A stretch of 64,000 nucleotides of DNA from Trametes villosa. Taxonomy: Eukaryota; Basidiomycota; Agaricomycetes; Polyporales; Polyporaceae. The DNA lies in contig PUDQ02000010.1 in assembly GCA_002964805.2 (NCBI GenBank), forward strand, positions 2,542,001 through 2,606,000. The letters run 5' to 3'. The first letter of the stretch is position 1; each line of letters opens with the position of its first letter. The notes beneath the pieces were generated by a model. That model was not told where the DNA came from. It ran no database searches and saw only the letters and a list, made by a program, of their open reading frames with translations. Below are positions 37,201 through 49,575 of this stretch, piece after piece. The position numbers and the translations under genes were made by a program.

Positions 37201-40200
37201 TCCTCGAGCCTCCGATCCTGCCCGAACCGCATCCGCATGAAGTCGTCCAGGTCGAACTCGACGCCCGTAACCTTGCTGAGGTCCCCCGACACCGCGCGCT
37301 GCACGCCCTCGATGCACTGCTGCGTCGTCTTCCGCCCCATCGTCGGGTGCTGGAACGACACCGTGATCGGTTTGACGCCGAACTGCATCGCGCACGAGCC
37401 ACTCACGAGGAACTCCCTCACAGAGCGGTAGCCGTTGTTGACGGCGACGGCCGCCCTGTCGGTGAAGCCCTCCGCGAGGTCGTTGCGGCCGATGAGCCGG
37501 TACGCCGTCACCGTCCAGTCGCCGCCGGGCGAGAGCTGGCACGTCCGCAGCGCCTCGCGGATGGGGGAGGCAAGACCTAGAGGCAGGCGCTGCATGTCTT
37601 GAGGCTTGAGCTTCATCACGTCCATGAACTGGAGGGCGGCCACGGCGCGCGAGCGCGTGTCCAGTGCCTTGCCTTCCCAAAACTTGTCCGTCAGGATCTT
37701 GCAGAGCGCGGTCATCGCAGATGTCTGCGAGAGGGGATCCGCTTTGCCGAAGGCATAGGAGCCCTCGAGTTCGAAGCGAGATGCGAAGTTCAGGCTGTTG
37801 GACCAGGGCACCTTCCACTCCGGGTTGTTAAGTCGCCCGTACAGGATCGCTGTCATGTCTGGAGGCCAGACTGGCAACCGCTCGTGGACGTGTTCGAGCG
37901 CTGCGAAAGGTTCTGTTCAACATCTGCTGCAACACATCTGGGACGGATGCACTGTACCTGTCATGGTTTGAGACGGCCACACAGGCATCGCTGTAGGACA
38001 GAGGCGCTTCCAGTAGTCCGCCCATTCCGGCCGCACGATCACAGCGAGTCGACAGATGAGGGGTGCGAGCCGTGGGACATCCACAAACGTAGAGATGGCG
38101 AGCCTCCTGTCCTCGGCGACGTGGTGAAGGGCGTGGAGCACCGCAGCGTGGTGAGCGTTGGGCTTGCGCGAGGGTTTCCGGAAGGGCGCATCGCAAGTCG
38201 ACGAGCCGGGCAGTCTCAGACCCCGCAAAGCAGGGTCTTCGCGGAACCTAGCAATCGACTCGTTCGCAGCGAGCTTGCTCCACGCAGCACTCCCTTCGTC
38301 AACTCCGCTGCCCAACTGTTCACCAGGATCGAGGGCTAAGACCTCCCACAGCGCTTCCTCGAAAACTCGGAGTTCGACACCCTCGGCACATGAGTACCCA
38401 GTTAATGACCAGCGCGTCAAGAGGGACCGATGTAGGGCGAAGAAGGGATCGGGAGGGAGTGTCAAAGCAAGCATCTGCAGAAGATCCTTGACCAAAGTAT
38501 CCTGCACGGTCAAATCCAGGGATATCCGGAGGGACGATGCATCCGAGAGTTCCAAAGAGACGGAGGTGCCGAGAACATGAGAGAACCCAGTGATACGTCG
38601 TGCATGCCCAAACCCACCATCGGCGGAAGCAGGAGGAAGCCGCAGATCTAGAGGTAGTTCGTACATCCCATGCGTGAACAACGCAAGAGAGGTATCCGGT
38701 CTCAGCACCAGCAAGTCGACGACATTCGCTCGCGTGGCGATGATGGGCGAGATAGCTTTCGCCTGCAAGCGGGATTTCGGACGCATGCGCAGGACGCCGG
38801 GATGCTCCCACACCATCTCATAGAGGAGCAAAGTCTCGGTCGAGCCAAGACAGATCCCAAGAAGAGATCTCGACGTCTTGCCGGCCCAGCGTTGGTCGAA
38901 GAGAGCAACAGATATGCTGTCATAATCTGCCGTCCTGATGAACCCATGTCAGTACATCTCGCATGACCTGGCGGTATTGTGACGAACGCAGATTGCGGAA
39001 TGATTTCCTCATGAAGCTTCTCCGCCCAGAAAAGTGGCTTGAGGCGGACTTCTTCAGCGGGGTCAGGCACATCGTCCAGGTTGACGGACCCGCCGAGGGC
39101 CATCTTATTCAGGTTGGAGCTCAGGTCGAACTTGCCGGAAGCGTCGAGCGGGAACTTGATGGGTAGGTTCCATTGCGACTCCGAGATCGCTCCTCCGACA
39201 AGACCGCCGCCCATAAGGTCCGCCATCGTCGTAGTTGTTGTGAGAGTGGGCGCCAACCCGGCCGAGCCACCAGGTCGTTTAGCATCTGCTTTGTCTGGCG
39301 AGAGGCGCAAGTCGTCGGTAGCAGCATTCGCATGACGCAAGTGAGCGGATGTGTTCCCGGACATGGAGGTGCGCTTTGGATGATGACCCGGGTGCGGACC
39401 CGGAGACCGGGGGGCCTTCGAGGAGGTAGGTGGTGGAGCATAGACATATCGCCAGATAGTCAGCCGGTTCAGGTCGACGTTCAGAGTGACGATCAGACTG
39501 GGTGAGAGGGGTCGAGATTCCGACGTCACCCAGAGAATCCGTTCGTCGGGAGGAAGGGAACTCTGTCCTGTCGCGTAGTCGGGTCTCATTTGCAAGGGCT
39601 GTACGTCGAAGCCACCTTTAATCCCGTCGGTGACACCGATCACAGAAGGTTCAGCGAAGGGACTGGTGAGGGTGAAGATCGTCGTCAGTGGCTCCGAGCC
39701 CGACTGCTTGTTCTCTTCGAGCTCCCAGGTCTCAACCACGCGCTGAATGAAAAGTCCACAAGGCTCGACTGGCCACGCTCGTCGGACGATGAAGGGGAGA
39801 TTGAGGGTGTGTTCTAGCCCGTTCATGAGGTAGATCTTGGCCATGCCGCGGAGAAAGATGAAGACCCCCCGAGTGCGAACGTCTGGGTCCTCTTCGCGCT
39901 TCTTCCCCAAACGAGCCTGCGCATAAGGTCCAAACGTAGGTTTGACGTCGGGTTCTACCTCGGGAAGTTTCTCGTTCGGGTCCTCGCGGTAATAGGCAGG
40001 GGTGGAAGGAGTAGAGGAGTGAACTTGACTGGGTTGGATGAAGGCTCCTATGCACGCCCACTGGACGGGCTCTGTGAAGGACCATTTCTTGCGAAGGACA
40101 CCGCCTTGGCTAAGAGAGACGGTGTGGGCGTCCCAGGCGAGAAGCTCTTCCCCAGTTTCCGGGCCGGCCCATGAGAGGGGCGTATACAGCGAGGATTGCA

Positions 40201-40375
40201 CGGAGGCATCGTGAGTACCACGGGAGGCGCGGAGTGTGTTTCGGATGGCCTGAAGGAGGGGAGAGTCACCATCAAGGGATTCGGACGAGCGCGATCGTTT
40301 CCGGGAGAGAGGCTTGGAGGTGAGGGGAGATGGGCGAGCTACGACTGGTACGGAGAGAGGTGCGCCGGCAGACAT
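34287..40375 (-). CDS. APC1: Anaphase-promoting complex subunit 1 (APC1/cyclosome scaffold)
   Basis: Largest scaffold subunit of the APC/C ubiquitin ligase, which drives destruction of securin and cyclins. The protein is about 1900-2000 residues in at least five long exons. The N-terminal beta-propeller region begins MSAGAPLSVPVVARP (in-frame ATGs at 40375 and 40387). It contains VEPDVKPTFGPYAQAR and GVFIFLRGMAKIYLMNGLEH. The C-terminal proteasome/cyclosome repeats are clear: WIKFNRPSELTPEHAGFLYA, GLTGHLREMLTWHTFGYLTP, TSIGVLLGLAAANVG, LLPTPDVDLNVPLITQSAG, then GIGLLYLGTKHRRMAEVCLN. Downstream, RYAYGVHNASVRYGSFTAT and GLLFLGGGRYTLGTSD match the conserved APC1 C-terminus. The protein ends near DEVMAAWASSS. 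It is divergent from the SDR gene starting 40836. Confidence 0.94.
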
Positions 40376-40835
40376 GCTGTAATGCATTTAGACTTACTTC
40401 GAATGATACGGCAAACACACCAACGTTACCTGGCAGGCTACCTGAACGTGGCTGGTTGTGGTGTGCTACCAGCTGCCGTCCAGACGTGCTGATTGAACGT
40501 GGGGAGTTGTGAGAGCCTGACCAACGCCGATGTGAGGTGCTGAGAGTGTAGGAAAAATCCAGCTAATCCTTGCGCAGCATAGAGAGTGAAGTCAGTGTCG
40601 GGGAGGCGGACGGGGAGGAGAGAAGGCGGGAGGGTGGCGAGGAGGACTCCGCGCGCGGCGGTGGCAAGACGCGTCTGGGCGTAGGCGCCGGTGGACGCGT
40701 CGGATGTGGCTGAGGGTCACGCGCCGTGCCGGTGCCTCTGGTGCTTCTGCTCTTGAAAGTCCGGCAGTCAGGTCGCCATGTTCCCGATCCCAAGCACGCC
40801 TGCTCGCCCCCGTCCCCTCTTGACCGCTGACCACC
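40376..40835. promoter_or_regulatory. Divergent upstream region of APC1 and SDR gene
   Basis: A 460-bp region separating the start codons of two divergent genes. No TATA box was seen for either. The sequence contains short overlapping frames only. Confidence 0.5.
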
Positions 40836-42309
40836 ATGTCTTCCAACGACGAGTTCCGCAAGCGCACCCTCGCCCGGCTCAACAGCGTCAAGAACCACCT
40901 CCAGACGGCACCCCGTAGCTCCCGCCTCAAGGACAAGGTGTGCATCATCACCGGTGCGGGTTCGCTCAAGGGCATTGGGTACGTAGGAATCTCCTCTTTT
41001 TGCTTCTAAGGATGAGGGAAAGTCCGTTCTGAACGCGCAATCTAGACGGGCTTCCGCTATTCGCTTCGCACACGCAGGTCGGCACGCGCAAGGCCTCTAC
41101 GTGAACGGCACATGTCCTAACACTCTCCATAGGGGCGCGACACCTCTACCTGAGTGACTACGACCCGACCAACCTTCCGGACCTCAAGGCCACGATCGAG
41201 AAGTCCTACCCGGACGTCAAGGTGCGTCCCCCGTCCTCCGCCCTAACAGAGTACTAACCCTGCCGCTTAGGTCACCACCGTGCAGGCCGATGCCGCGGAC
41301 GAGAAAGCCGTGTCCGACATATGCAAGCAAGCCATCCAGGACGAAGGCCGTCTTGATGTCTTCTTCGCCAACGTCAGTGCTCGCGCGTGCTCTTAGGGAA
41401 GCCGTTCACATCTGACCACGAGTTCGCCGAAACAGGCCGGGATTGCCACCGCAGCGCCCTTCTCCGATGTCTCTGCCGAGCAGTTCATGAACGTTCAACG
41501 CGTCAACGCGCTGTCGTAGGTCACCGTTTCGTGCTGAGTATCCGCCGAGCTTGACTGTGTCACAAGCGTTTTCCTGGCGGTCAAATATGGCTCCGAGGCC
41601 ATGCTAAAGACCAACCCTTCGCGCGGCAAGGAACACAGTGGCGGCAGCATCATTCTGACCGCGTCAGGTGAGCGAGCCCATCACACCCATAGACTTCGGC
41701 TGACTGTCCTACCTTCAGTCGCGGGAATACGGTCCGGAGCGGGCCCTACCGACTGTGAGTTTCCTTTGCGTCTGTCTCCAAATCTCATTGCTTACGCCCT
41801 TGTAGACAGCGCCAGCAAGGCAGCGTGCGTACCCGTTCTGCATCACTTGCGATGATGTTCACCCCATCTCCGTCTCCAGTGTGAACAGCATCGCCCAAAC
41901 CGCCGCATACCAGCTGCGCCACACCGACATCCGCGTCAACACCGTCTGCCCGGGCCTCGTTGAGACCGGCATGACGGATGCCATGTTCACCCACGCGCGC
42001 GCCCGGGGCAACGACGGCAAGATTGGCCAGCTCAACCCGCTCGGCCGCTACGGCCTGCCGCAGGGTACGTAAACCGTCCTTCTATGCTCCAAGATCTGCC
42101 GCTTACCGACTGCTCGCTCCACAGAAATCGCGAATGTCGCGCTGTTCCTCGCTTCGGGTAAGTCCGCCCCTCAGTGGCCCGAATTGCAGACGCGGAAACT
42201 CATGCGCTTTCGCTCTGCAGACGAGTCGAGCTATGTGAACGCGCAGAACTGGGCCATCGACGGCGGGCTGTCCGGCTCTCACCCCGTTGTACCCGGCAAG
42301 CTGGCCTGA
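40836..42309 (+). CDS. Short-chain dehydrogenase/reductase (classical SDR)
   Basis: An NAD(P)-dependent oxidoreductase of unknown substrate. Eleven exons (40836-40978, 41046-41077, 41133-41221, 41271-41372, 41436-41515, 41567-41667, 41719-41754, 41806-41824, 41880-42064, 42125-42157, 42221-42309) sum to 909 nt, 302 residues. The cofactor loop ITGAGSLKGIGRA is split by intron 1. FFANAGIA is the NAG motif. The catalytic Ser lies in GGSIILTAS. The active-site Y-S-A-S-K is carried largely by a 19-nt microexon. VNTVCPGLVETGMTD and SYVNAQNWAIDGGLS complete the fold. The N-terminal 35 residues before the Rossmann fold suggest a soluble protein without a signal peptide. All junctions keep frame. Confidence 0.93.
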
Positions 42310-45300
42310 AGGAGGAGGGGAAACGTGATGGGATTCCTTGATCTGTACTCATGTATGTAGTGGTCTAACTAGCGGATGGATTGGACTGTCATGGCTTCTT
42401 GTAACAACTGCGTCGGGTTCTGCGAGATCTGGAGTGAGATACGCAATGAAGCTTGACGCTCGGAGTATTGGCCGGCGTCGACGCTTATGTATGACTGTCA
42501 GTATCAAACTAGGACAAATCGTGAATATGGTCGAGTGCACTTGTCTTATCCGACACCTCTGCTCGGAGCTCCGAGGTCGGCTTCAGCTTAGAGAGTATGC
42601 ACACGACCGCCGCGCGCGCTCAGAACCGGCCACTTGGTATGTCAGAAACGCCCCATATGGCGCCGCAGCGGCATCTCGCGAAAGTTACTTTGACACAAGA
42701 CCGCGGCGTACAGGAAAGAGCCGTCACAACGGACCGGGCGGAAGTGGCTACAAGTTCGACACTCTTCAGAGTGTCCAAAGCCGTTTCAGCGGAGTTCGAG
42801 GGGTCCTGTGCGATCTGTAAGCGTCCTGGTAGCTTCGCAAAAAGAATAGATGCGCGACCACCTGTCACGATGATGAACCCTCCTTAGTGCAGGGGTATAG
42901 GCCTGTGAGATGCGCAGGTTTCCCGCCCTGCGTCCGTCATACACCCGTCATCCTACAGCCGCACAAGCTAAATTATTCCTCACCTCTGTGCCGGCACTGA
43001 TCGCTTGGAGTCACCGGGGCCAAGAGCGCTCCTTTGCGTGCAAATCCGCCGCTACGCGCGCAGCCTGGGGAAGCGATGTTGTGTCCGAGACTGCCTCCGC
43101 GATCGAGACCCCGGCCTCTAAACCGTGAGAGGCGTGTGTGGACGAGCGGTCGTCGGCTTCGCGGCAGTCTTCCGGTGCGCGTCCTATGCCTTTCTTGTGG
43201 GACTGCCGGTGTCTATCTGTCAAAGAGGCCCGCAGGCGCGATTAGCACGTCGTGTGAGGATGAAGCCGCGCATCCTGTCCTCACTAACCTGCTACTACAG
43301 GAGCCCTGCAAGCGAGGCCAATTTTTCCACAGCATACATAGGGCATTCATCGAGTATCACGCCTTGGTACGCCCTCCGAGTCCATATCTCTTCTGTCCTT
43401 CTGGTCAGCGGCACACAATCGTTGTCTGTCTAATAGCGGCAGGCATCCCGTTTCTTACAGAAACGACGTCTCTGTCACATCTTGAAGGGAGGAAACTCAG
43501 GTCACTCCCTCCATGGCCTGAGATTCTTCCATTCTCATGGTATGTATCACGGCCTCTGTCTGGCGTTTTCCAGACAAGGATCGTGATGCATACCCTGAGA
43601 CGGAAGAACCTCAGTCCAATTGAGGGCGAGCCGAGTGTTCCCATCCCAATGTTCTATACACCATTCAGTGGACTGCACTTGCCTACGCCGCGAAATATGC
43701 GACGAAGACGGCAGTCCTCTGGCTGGTCTAATATTTGGAAAACCAATATAATACTCACCTCACCTCTTGACGATATCGCCCTTCGCACAGCGGCAGGCTG
43801 GCAGCTTATCTCCGCCCTCCCGGGGTGATACCCAGGGTCAACCCCCTTCTTGCAGGGGAAGACGGGGTTTGCCCACCAGCCCCGAGGCAAATTCGATCCC
43901 AGACCAGTTGACCCTGCCAGCCGCTGAGCCCGAGCGAGGAGGGGAAGATTGCAGCCCAGCACCCCGCTCCTGCCGCTCGTTTTATAGCAGGGCTGCTCAG
44001 GAGTACGCCCGCGATCGTCATATGCAATGCATCGATCAAACGCGGACGGTTTCACCGCCGCATGCGTCCGCGCGCGCGCGGATCTTTTGCGACCGAGGGG
44101 AGCGACGCGCGATTTCGTCTCCGCCTGGTGCGCCATGTCGCCCGCCGCCGCTCATTCATTGCTCCCCGCAGGCCTGTAGAATGGGACACTCATCCGCGCG
44201 CTGTATTTGAGTCTATAGGACACAGCCCGCCTCCCGGGGCAAGCCCCGCGCCAGAGGTGGTGTGGTTGTGGCGTATGCAACTACAGCTACCAATTTGAGG
44301 TCCGCACTTTCCCTTTCCGCGAGCCAGAGTCCGCTCGACGCTCGTCTCGGCGCACCAGGCGCTCCGGCCACGCCCCCTCCCTGCTGCTACTACACGCTCC
44401 TCCCCTCCTGCTCCTGAACGCTCATGTCGTCTACCATTCCTAGATCTTGGCACCATGCTGCAGCAATCGATCGCACCCCCATCCCCCTCATGATGCCTCA
44501 TCGCTCGACGCTCCCCACCCCGGCCGCCACGCTGCCCAGGACCCGCGGCGCATATCCCCCAGCCATCTCGGGGCACACGCAACTCTCGGGATGCTCGCGC
44601 CATCCGCCCTCATCATCCGCGCCCCAACTGGAGTTTCAGCGGTGGATAGCGGATAAAGCGGGCGCATCAGCAGCGTGTGGCTCGTACGCAACCCCCCTTC
44701 GATCCCCTCATGGTCACTGATCTGCCCTCTATCGCTCATATGGGTGGGCCCCTCCACCGCGCGTCACGCCTCCCAGCCCGCATGCTCAGCGGCCACGGTG
44801 TGCCCCAGGCAGGCGCACCCGGCTCTGCGCGAGCCGCGCGGTCAATTTTGGGTTCAAAGCCAACCTTCTGGGCCGTCGATGCTCCCTCTGGGTCGGTCGC
44901 GCCGTCCGAGATGAGGGACAATGGACGTCCCTCCTAAGCGGGTGCAGTTCTGCCGTTCACTTCCCGCATACAACCCAGCGCAGGCCGGACCTGCGCGTCG
45001 CCATACGGAGCGGGCCAGTCGTCCGTTGACACATCGGTGAACCCTGCATCGGGCTCGCTGCCGGCGACCCCACGACGATCCTCCAGATTCACCCGGCCAG
45101 CCTGGACAGTCATGGGTACGCGTCACGCCACTTGTATTAACGACCTCTACGGCGTGGCAGAGTGGTTTACCTTTCGCGGCCGGGGGTTTCCAGACTTTAG
45201 GCAGTTCGCTAGGCTTAATGTGAGCTGAAACGTCCACTTAACGTGTATACCGTGCTTACCTTGGCCCGGGGCCGCAATACCATAGTTTATGTTCCCCACC

Positions 45301-45965
45301 TACGGGCCGAGAAGGTCGGAGATGTTTGACTCGTCATGGCCGCGGAAAATCAACCTTGCGGAAGCCTGCATATCGGACTCGAGGTTGAACATTTACGGCG
45401 TCCCCCAAGCCCCCGCCTCAAGAGTTCAAGCCGCTACCAAGCGGCCATGCAGTATTCGCCCAGCAGCTCGTCCGACCCGAGGGCGCTCCGACGGAACGCC
45501 CGTTCGCACCTCGCCTCGACCAGCCCCCTATACGCCCCGACGCATGCTAGTAGGACCTGATCGTCGAGCTGTTGTATGGTCATCCTACCGTCCTGCCCCA
45601 GGATGCCCGCTTTCCGTGTCTACCAGACGCCGCACTGGTTCCGCTTCCGAAGCGGAACGAACGGGACGACAGATCGTCAACAACCTCCGAAACGTCATGG
45701 CTCGGCTTACCGGTAAGCACATCTCCGGCGGCGGCCCTTCATACCAGTCCCGTGGGCTCCCTCATGCAGGGCATGTTACGGCGCATGCGTCTTGGTTTAG
45801 CCAAAATTACACAGCACACTGCTTGTCCTGTACACTAGACGTCAATCGAGACGTCAAACACAGACGGCCATCTTCGTGAACACGCGGAGATCGACGCGTT
45901 GTTGTCATGCAAAGACACCCTCCCGATCCTCCTTGCGCTGCCATGAACCGGCGTGGCTAGCTCAT
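42310..45965. other. 3.6 kb gene-poor region with one perfect palindrome
   Basis: No coding exon was supported. Open frames at 43034-43828 (plus) and 43654-44136 (minus) lack recognisable domains and introns flanked by conserved sequence. The stretch 44100-44900 is rich in CCC/GCG and looks neutral. A perfect 10-bp inverted repeat with a 1-nt spacer is at 45638-45658. No transposase, reverse transcriptase or long repeat was recognised, so an old, decayed insertion remains possible but unproven. Confidence 0.45.
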
Positions 45966-48011
45966 TCAACCCTTCTGACTGACCACACGACGTACCATGC
46001 GCGCCCCATGACTGGCCCCGAGGTACAGCCTGAACAGCCTCTCGCAATCCTCGTCGCCATGGAACGGGTACTCTGCGCCGAGCCGGTAGGCCGCCGCGAA
46101 TCCTGAAGTCACGGCGAGCTCGTGCATGTTCAGCACTGCACACACGCAGAGCACAGCTCGATCAGCGCCCATCGCTTAAAGTCAAATTTGCCAAAAACAT
46201 ACCGGACCACGCTCCGGCATAGCTGCGAACAGAGCACGGTGAGCCGATCCGCGCCTCTTCCATGACATGAAAGCAAATTTCGACGCACTGTGTGTTTCGC
46301 TTGCCGTTGACGAACATCATCCACGGCACGACCCCCGCATAATGCTGCCAGCGGTGGCTTTGCTGCTTCCACCACTTCTCGTAGATGCGTTTCTCCTCCC
46401 GTATGTCGCCCCACGTCCAGAGATCCTGACTCCCGTCCCGATCCAGGAATATAGTTTGGAACACGTGGTCCTCCAACGGGGGCTCTGGACGGCCCTTCGA
46501 GTCTTGTCCAGTGCGCACCTCCTCCCCGACTTTCCCCTTGCTTGAGTCTTGCGCCTCCTTAGCGTACTCCGACGGTTCGCACTCGTTACGATGCTCGGTG
46601 TGGTCGGAGGAAGAGATGGGGCCGGCGGGCTGCTCGCCTCGGAATTGCGGCTGGTAGTGAGTGAGGTCGAAACTCATCTCGATCTTCGACTTGTCCTCGG
46701 CGTACTGCATTGTGTAGTACAGCGGACGGAAATTGCGCTCGGCGAACTCGAAGCTCTGTTCCATCTCCCCGCGCTCTTGCGCGGTCGTAGCGGACGACAG
46801 TGGCGCGTTGAACTTCGGGTTATAGCGGGTCTCATAGTACTTTAGGCGTAGTGAGTCGCCGTCCGAGCTCATGCATAGTGCGGTGCTCACCTTCTTCATG
46901 TAGTCCAAGTCGTTGTGCGTAATGGTCACGTCGTAAAGATACTTGACGTTGCCTAGAACTCGCTTCTCCTTCCAGGTCGCTTCCTTGGCTAGCAGCTTGA
47001 GAGCGGCGTCGGCATCGACCGCGAGGATGAGTTCGTCGAAGGCGGCGATCTGAAGGGGTGTACCATAGTCCCCGTCGCCCGCTTTGAACTCGATTTGCAC
47101 CGGTCCGTCCTTCTTCGCAGTGCGGGAGACGACACGGATGACCTCGTGGTTCAGCTTGAAATCGACGCTCCCTCGAGAGGACGCTTCGACTCTCCAGGCC
47201 TGGTAGACATCGTGGAGCTGCGACGCCGCCACCGTGAATATACGAAAGTTTCGAACACGCATCATCGTACCTTAGGGAAGGCGAGCATTGTCGGAATGCT
47301 TGCCAGGAGACTCTTCGAATCGTACTCGAAGAGCTTCATGCTGGGATCCTTGAATACTCGTTCCTATTCGGCGGTAAGCATCTCTACTGCGGCCGCGTGC
47401 TCCTCCCTTACCAGAATGGCTGAGGATATATAGGGCGTCTGGTTTCCTGTCCCGAAGAAGAGTGCGACGAGCGGGTAGACCATCCTCTCCCCGAAGCCGG
47501 TGGAGAAGCGGAACATCTTGAGCATGACATGCACGGGGATCATGGCAAAGATGGGCTCGAGCTTCTTGATGGTCGAGAGCGCTGTGCCGAATTTGGCGAT
47601 ATCGCCCTTGAACTGGGTGACGAGTTCGGTGGGGAAGACGTTGGACCAGAAGTTCTCATCCTTTCCGAAGCTTATCCTATACACGAATATGAACGGGCGT
47701 TGTTGTCATCAGGAATGTAATACGCACTGCATGTCCACCTCTGTGGCTTCAAACCCAAGCATCCTGAACATCCGGAGCGTGTTCGCGAAGACGGGGCTGC
47801 AACCCTGCACGCCGTCGTTGATGTACGACGCGCCGTACTTAGCAGGGTCGATGTCAATTGACGTAGCCATCCCCCCAGCCACGGGCTGCTTGTCGAAGAC
47901 GGTGACCTTGAACTTGTCTGGGTGCCGGCTGAGAGCATACGCGGCGGACATGCCCGCTGCGCCGGCGCCGATGATGCAAACCCGTTTCGGTGCAGAGGTA
48001 GAGGGTCCCAT
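45966..48011 (-). CDS. FAD/NAD(P)-binding oxidoreductase (amine-oxidase-like)
   Basis: The N-terminus carries a Rossmann dinucleotide-binding loop KRVCIIGAGAAGMSAAYAL, then FDKQPVAGGMATSIDID, typical of flavin-dependent amine oxidase or phytoene-desaturase-like enzymes. Later exons include KLEPIFAMIPVHVMLKMFRF, DPSMKLFEYDSKSLLASIPT, LHDVYQAWRVEASSRGSVDF and DELILAVDADAALKLLAKEA. The C-terminal block MHELAVTSGFAAAYRLGAEY is the flavin-contacting tail. Several introns were traced by frame continuity. The start ATG 48011 precedes the FAD loop by eight codons; in-frame upstream ATGs near 48050 and 48071 exist. Substrate and reaction are unknown. The gene lies 266 bp downstream of the SDR at 48278. 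Confidence 0.88.
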
Positions 48012-48277
48012 GGTGGTGGGAGGAGTACAACGCGCTATGTTCCACTCCATACGCTCTCTGGAGTCGAACATACCGCGGCGGGACCGACGTCAGCCTCTGC
48101 GATCCCGCCCCTCGATCGTGTTCACCCCGCCCACTCTCCCCGATCGGGCAGCCTCTCCCGCTCGGACACGATCACGTGGCCGCGTCTCCACAAATGCAGA
48201 GCGAGAGCATGAGAGCAGTTCGCAGGCGAGGGACATGGAGAGAGAGCGGTAATAGTACTAGTACGAGTCAAATAGTC

Positions 48278-49575
48278 TCAGATGTCCCGCACCTCCTCCT
48301 CCATCCAAGCCCACAGCTTCTTGCCCAGCTGCGCCTCCGTTGCCTCCTTCCTGGCCTCCCCCACTCGCGCCCACGGAACCAAGTACTATGAGATGCGTTT
48401 CAGTAACACTCGGCAGAGGATGCCGTTGGATTTACCTCGCCCCCAAGTCCCAGTCCGTCTAGAGATGTCCCGGCCCATAGCTGTGTCAACGCTCCCATCG
48501 ATGCCGAATGCAACAGCGGCGCCTGAGAACCACCGTCAGCAGGAGCTAAATAGACAGGCGGCCCGACCTACCGAGAGCACTTTCTCGATCGACGAGACGT
48601 GCCGCTGTGCGTCTGTCCTCAGGTTACCCGGATGTAGGGAGACCGAGATGATCCCCTGGTCCCCGTATCGTCTATTCAGCTCGCTCGAGAACGCCACCGT
48701 CGCCTTCGCGGTAGGGGAACCCGCCATTCGGAGCCGTAAGCGACACATACCCGCTGACATACCCGTGAAAGAAGCACTCACGAACTTGCTCTGAAAGTGC
48801 AGCTTCTGTGTCCCTAGCTTCTTGCGCTTCGCGTGATCTTTCAGCGTGTCAAAGTCAATCCCAGACACGGAGGCGTGCGACAGCGACGACGTGTTGATCA
48901 CCCGCACCCGCCCCTCTGGCGAGTTCGACGCCCCGGAGAGCAGCACTGGGATGAGCAGCTGCGTCAGGTAGAAGTGGCCTATCGCGCACCCGGTGCCCCA
49001 TCAGCCATCAGGGGTGGCTCCCACGAAAGGCACAAGATACGTACCGAGGACGTTCGTGCCGAACTGAAGATCGTAGCCGTCCGCGGTCAGCTGCTCCACG
49101 GGAGGGAACATCACGCCCCCGCTGTTGAACAGCACATGCAGCGTCGTCTCCTTCCTATTTCTCAGTTCAATTCGCGGGGCCAGCAAATCAGAGTACGTGC
49201 GAGGCTAACCTCATGAACTCCTGCGCCGCGGCCTTCACGCTCTTCAGATCCGCTAGGTCTAGCTTCAAGAAGATAGCCTGCCTCCCGGTTTCTCTCTGCA
49301 ACTTAGAGATTGCTGCAAGCGCCTTCTCCTCGTTCCTCGAGGCCATATAGACCTTCGCGTTATGGAGGAGCAGTGCCTGTATATCCAAATGCGTGTATTA
49401 GCCACAGCTCGCTGCAAAATGCGACCGGAGGACATCTCTGCACCTTGACTGTCTCTCTCCCGATGCCTGCGTTCCCACCAGTGACGATCATGACTTTGCC
49501 GGAAAGATCGGGAATGTCCGCCACCCCCCATCTCGGCTTGGGTGGCGGAAGGAAGTGCGAGCATACGGAGGTCAT
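48278..49575 (-). CDS. SDR-family oxidoreductase (retinol-dehydrogenase-like), active-site Tyr replaced
   Basis: The N-terminus has the cofactor loop [15 protein letters not shown]. Next come [37 protein letters not shown] and VLFNSGGVM (N-S-G-G in place of the usual NNAG). The exon with [12 protein letters not shown] carries the catalytic Ser. The expected YxxSK active site reads LHFQSK, so the Tyr four residues before Lys is His (CAC). The fold continues [33 protein letters not shown] and the C-terminus EEEVRDI. The domain is complete in length and ordinary in introns. The enzyme may be catalytically impaired, use another acid, or have taken a new role. The start at 49575 (MTSVCSHFL) is chosen because it opens the conserved leader. 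Confidence 0.85.

Noticed and set aside
43034..43828. 264-residue plus-strand open frame
   Set aside because: No domain, many Cys and Arg from GC-rich sequence, no supporting splice pattern.
45130..45200. Serine-tRNA-like GTGGCAGAGTGGTTTACC
   Set aside because: No B box and no pairing acceptor stem.
48050..48080. Reverse-strand B-box-like GGAGTCGAACA
   Set aside because: No A box upstream on that strand; sits at the 5' end of the FAD oxidoreductase gene.
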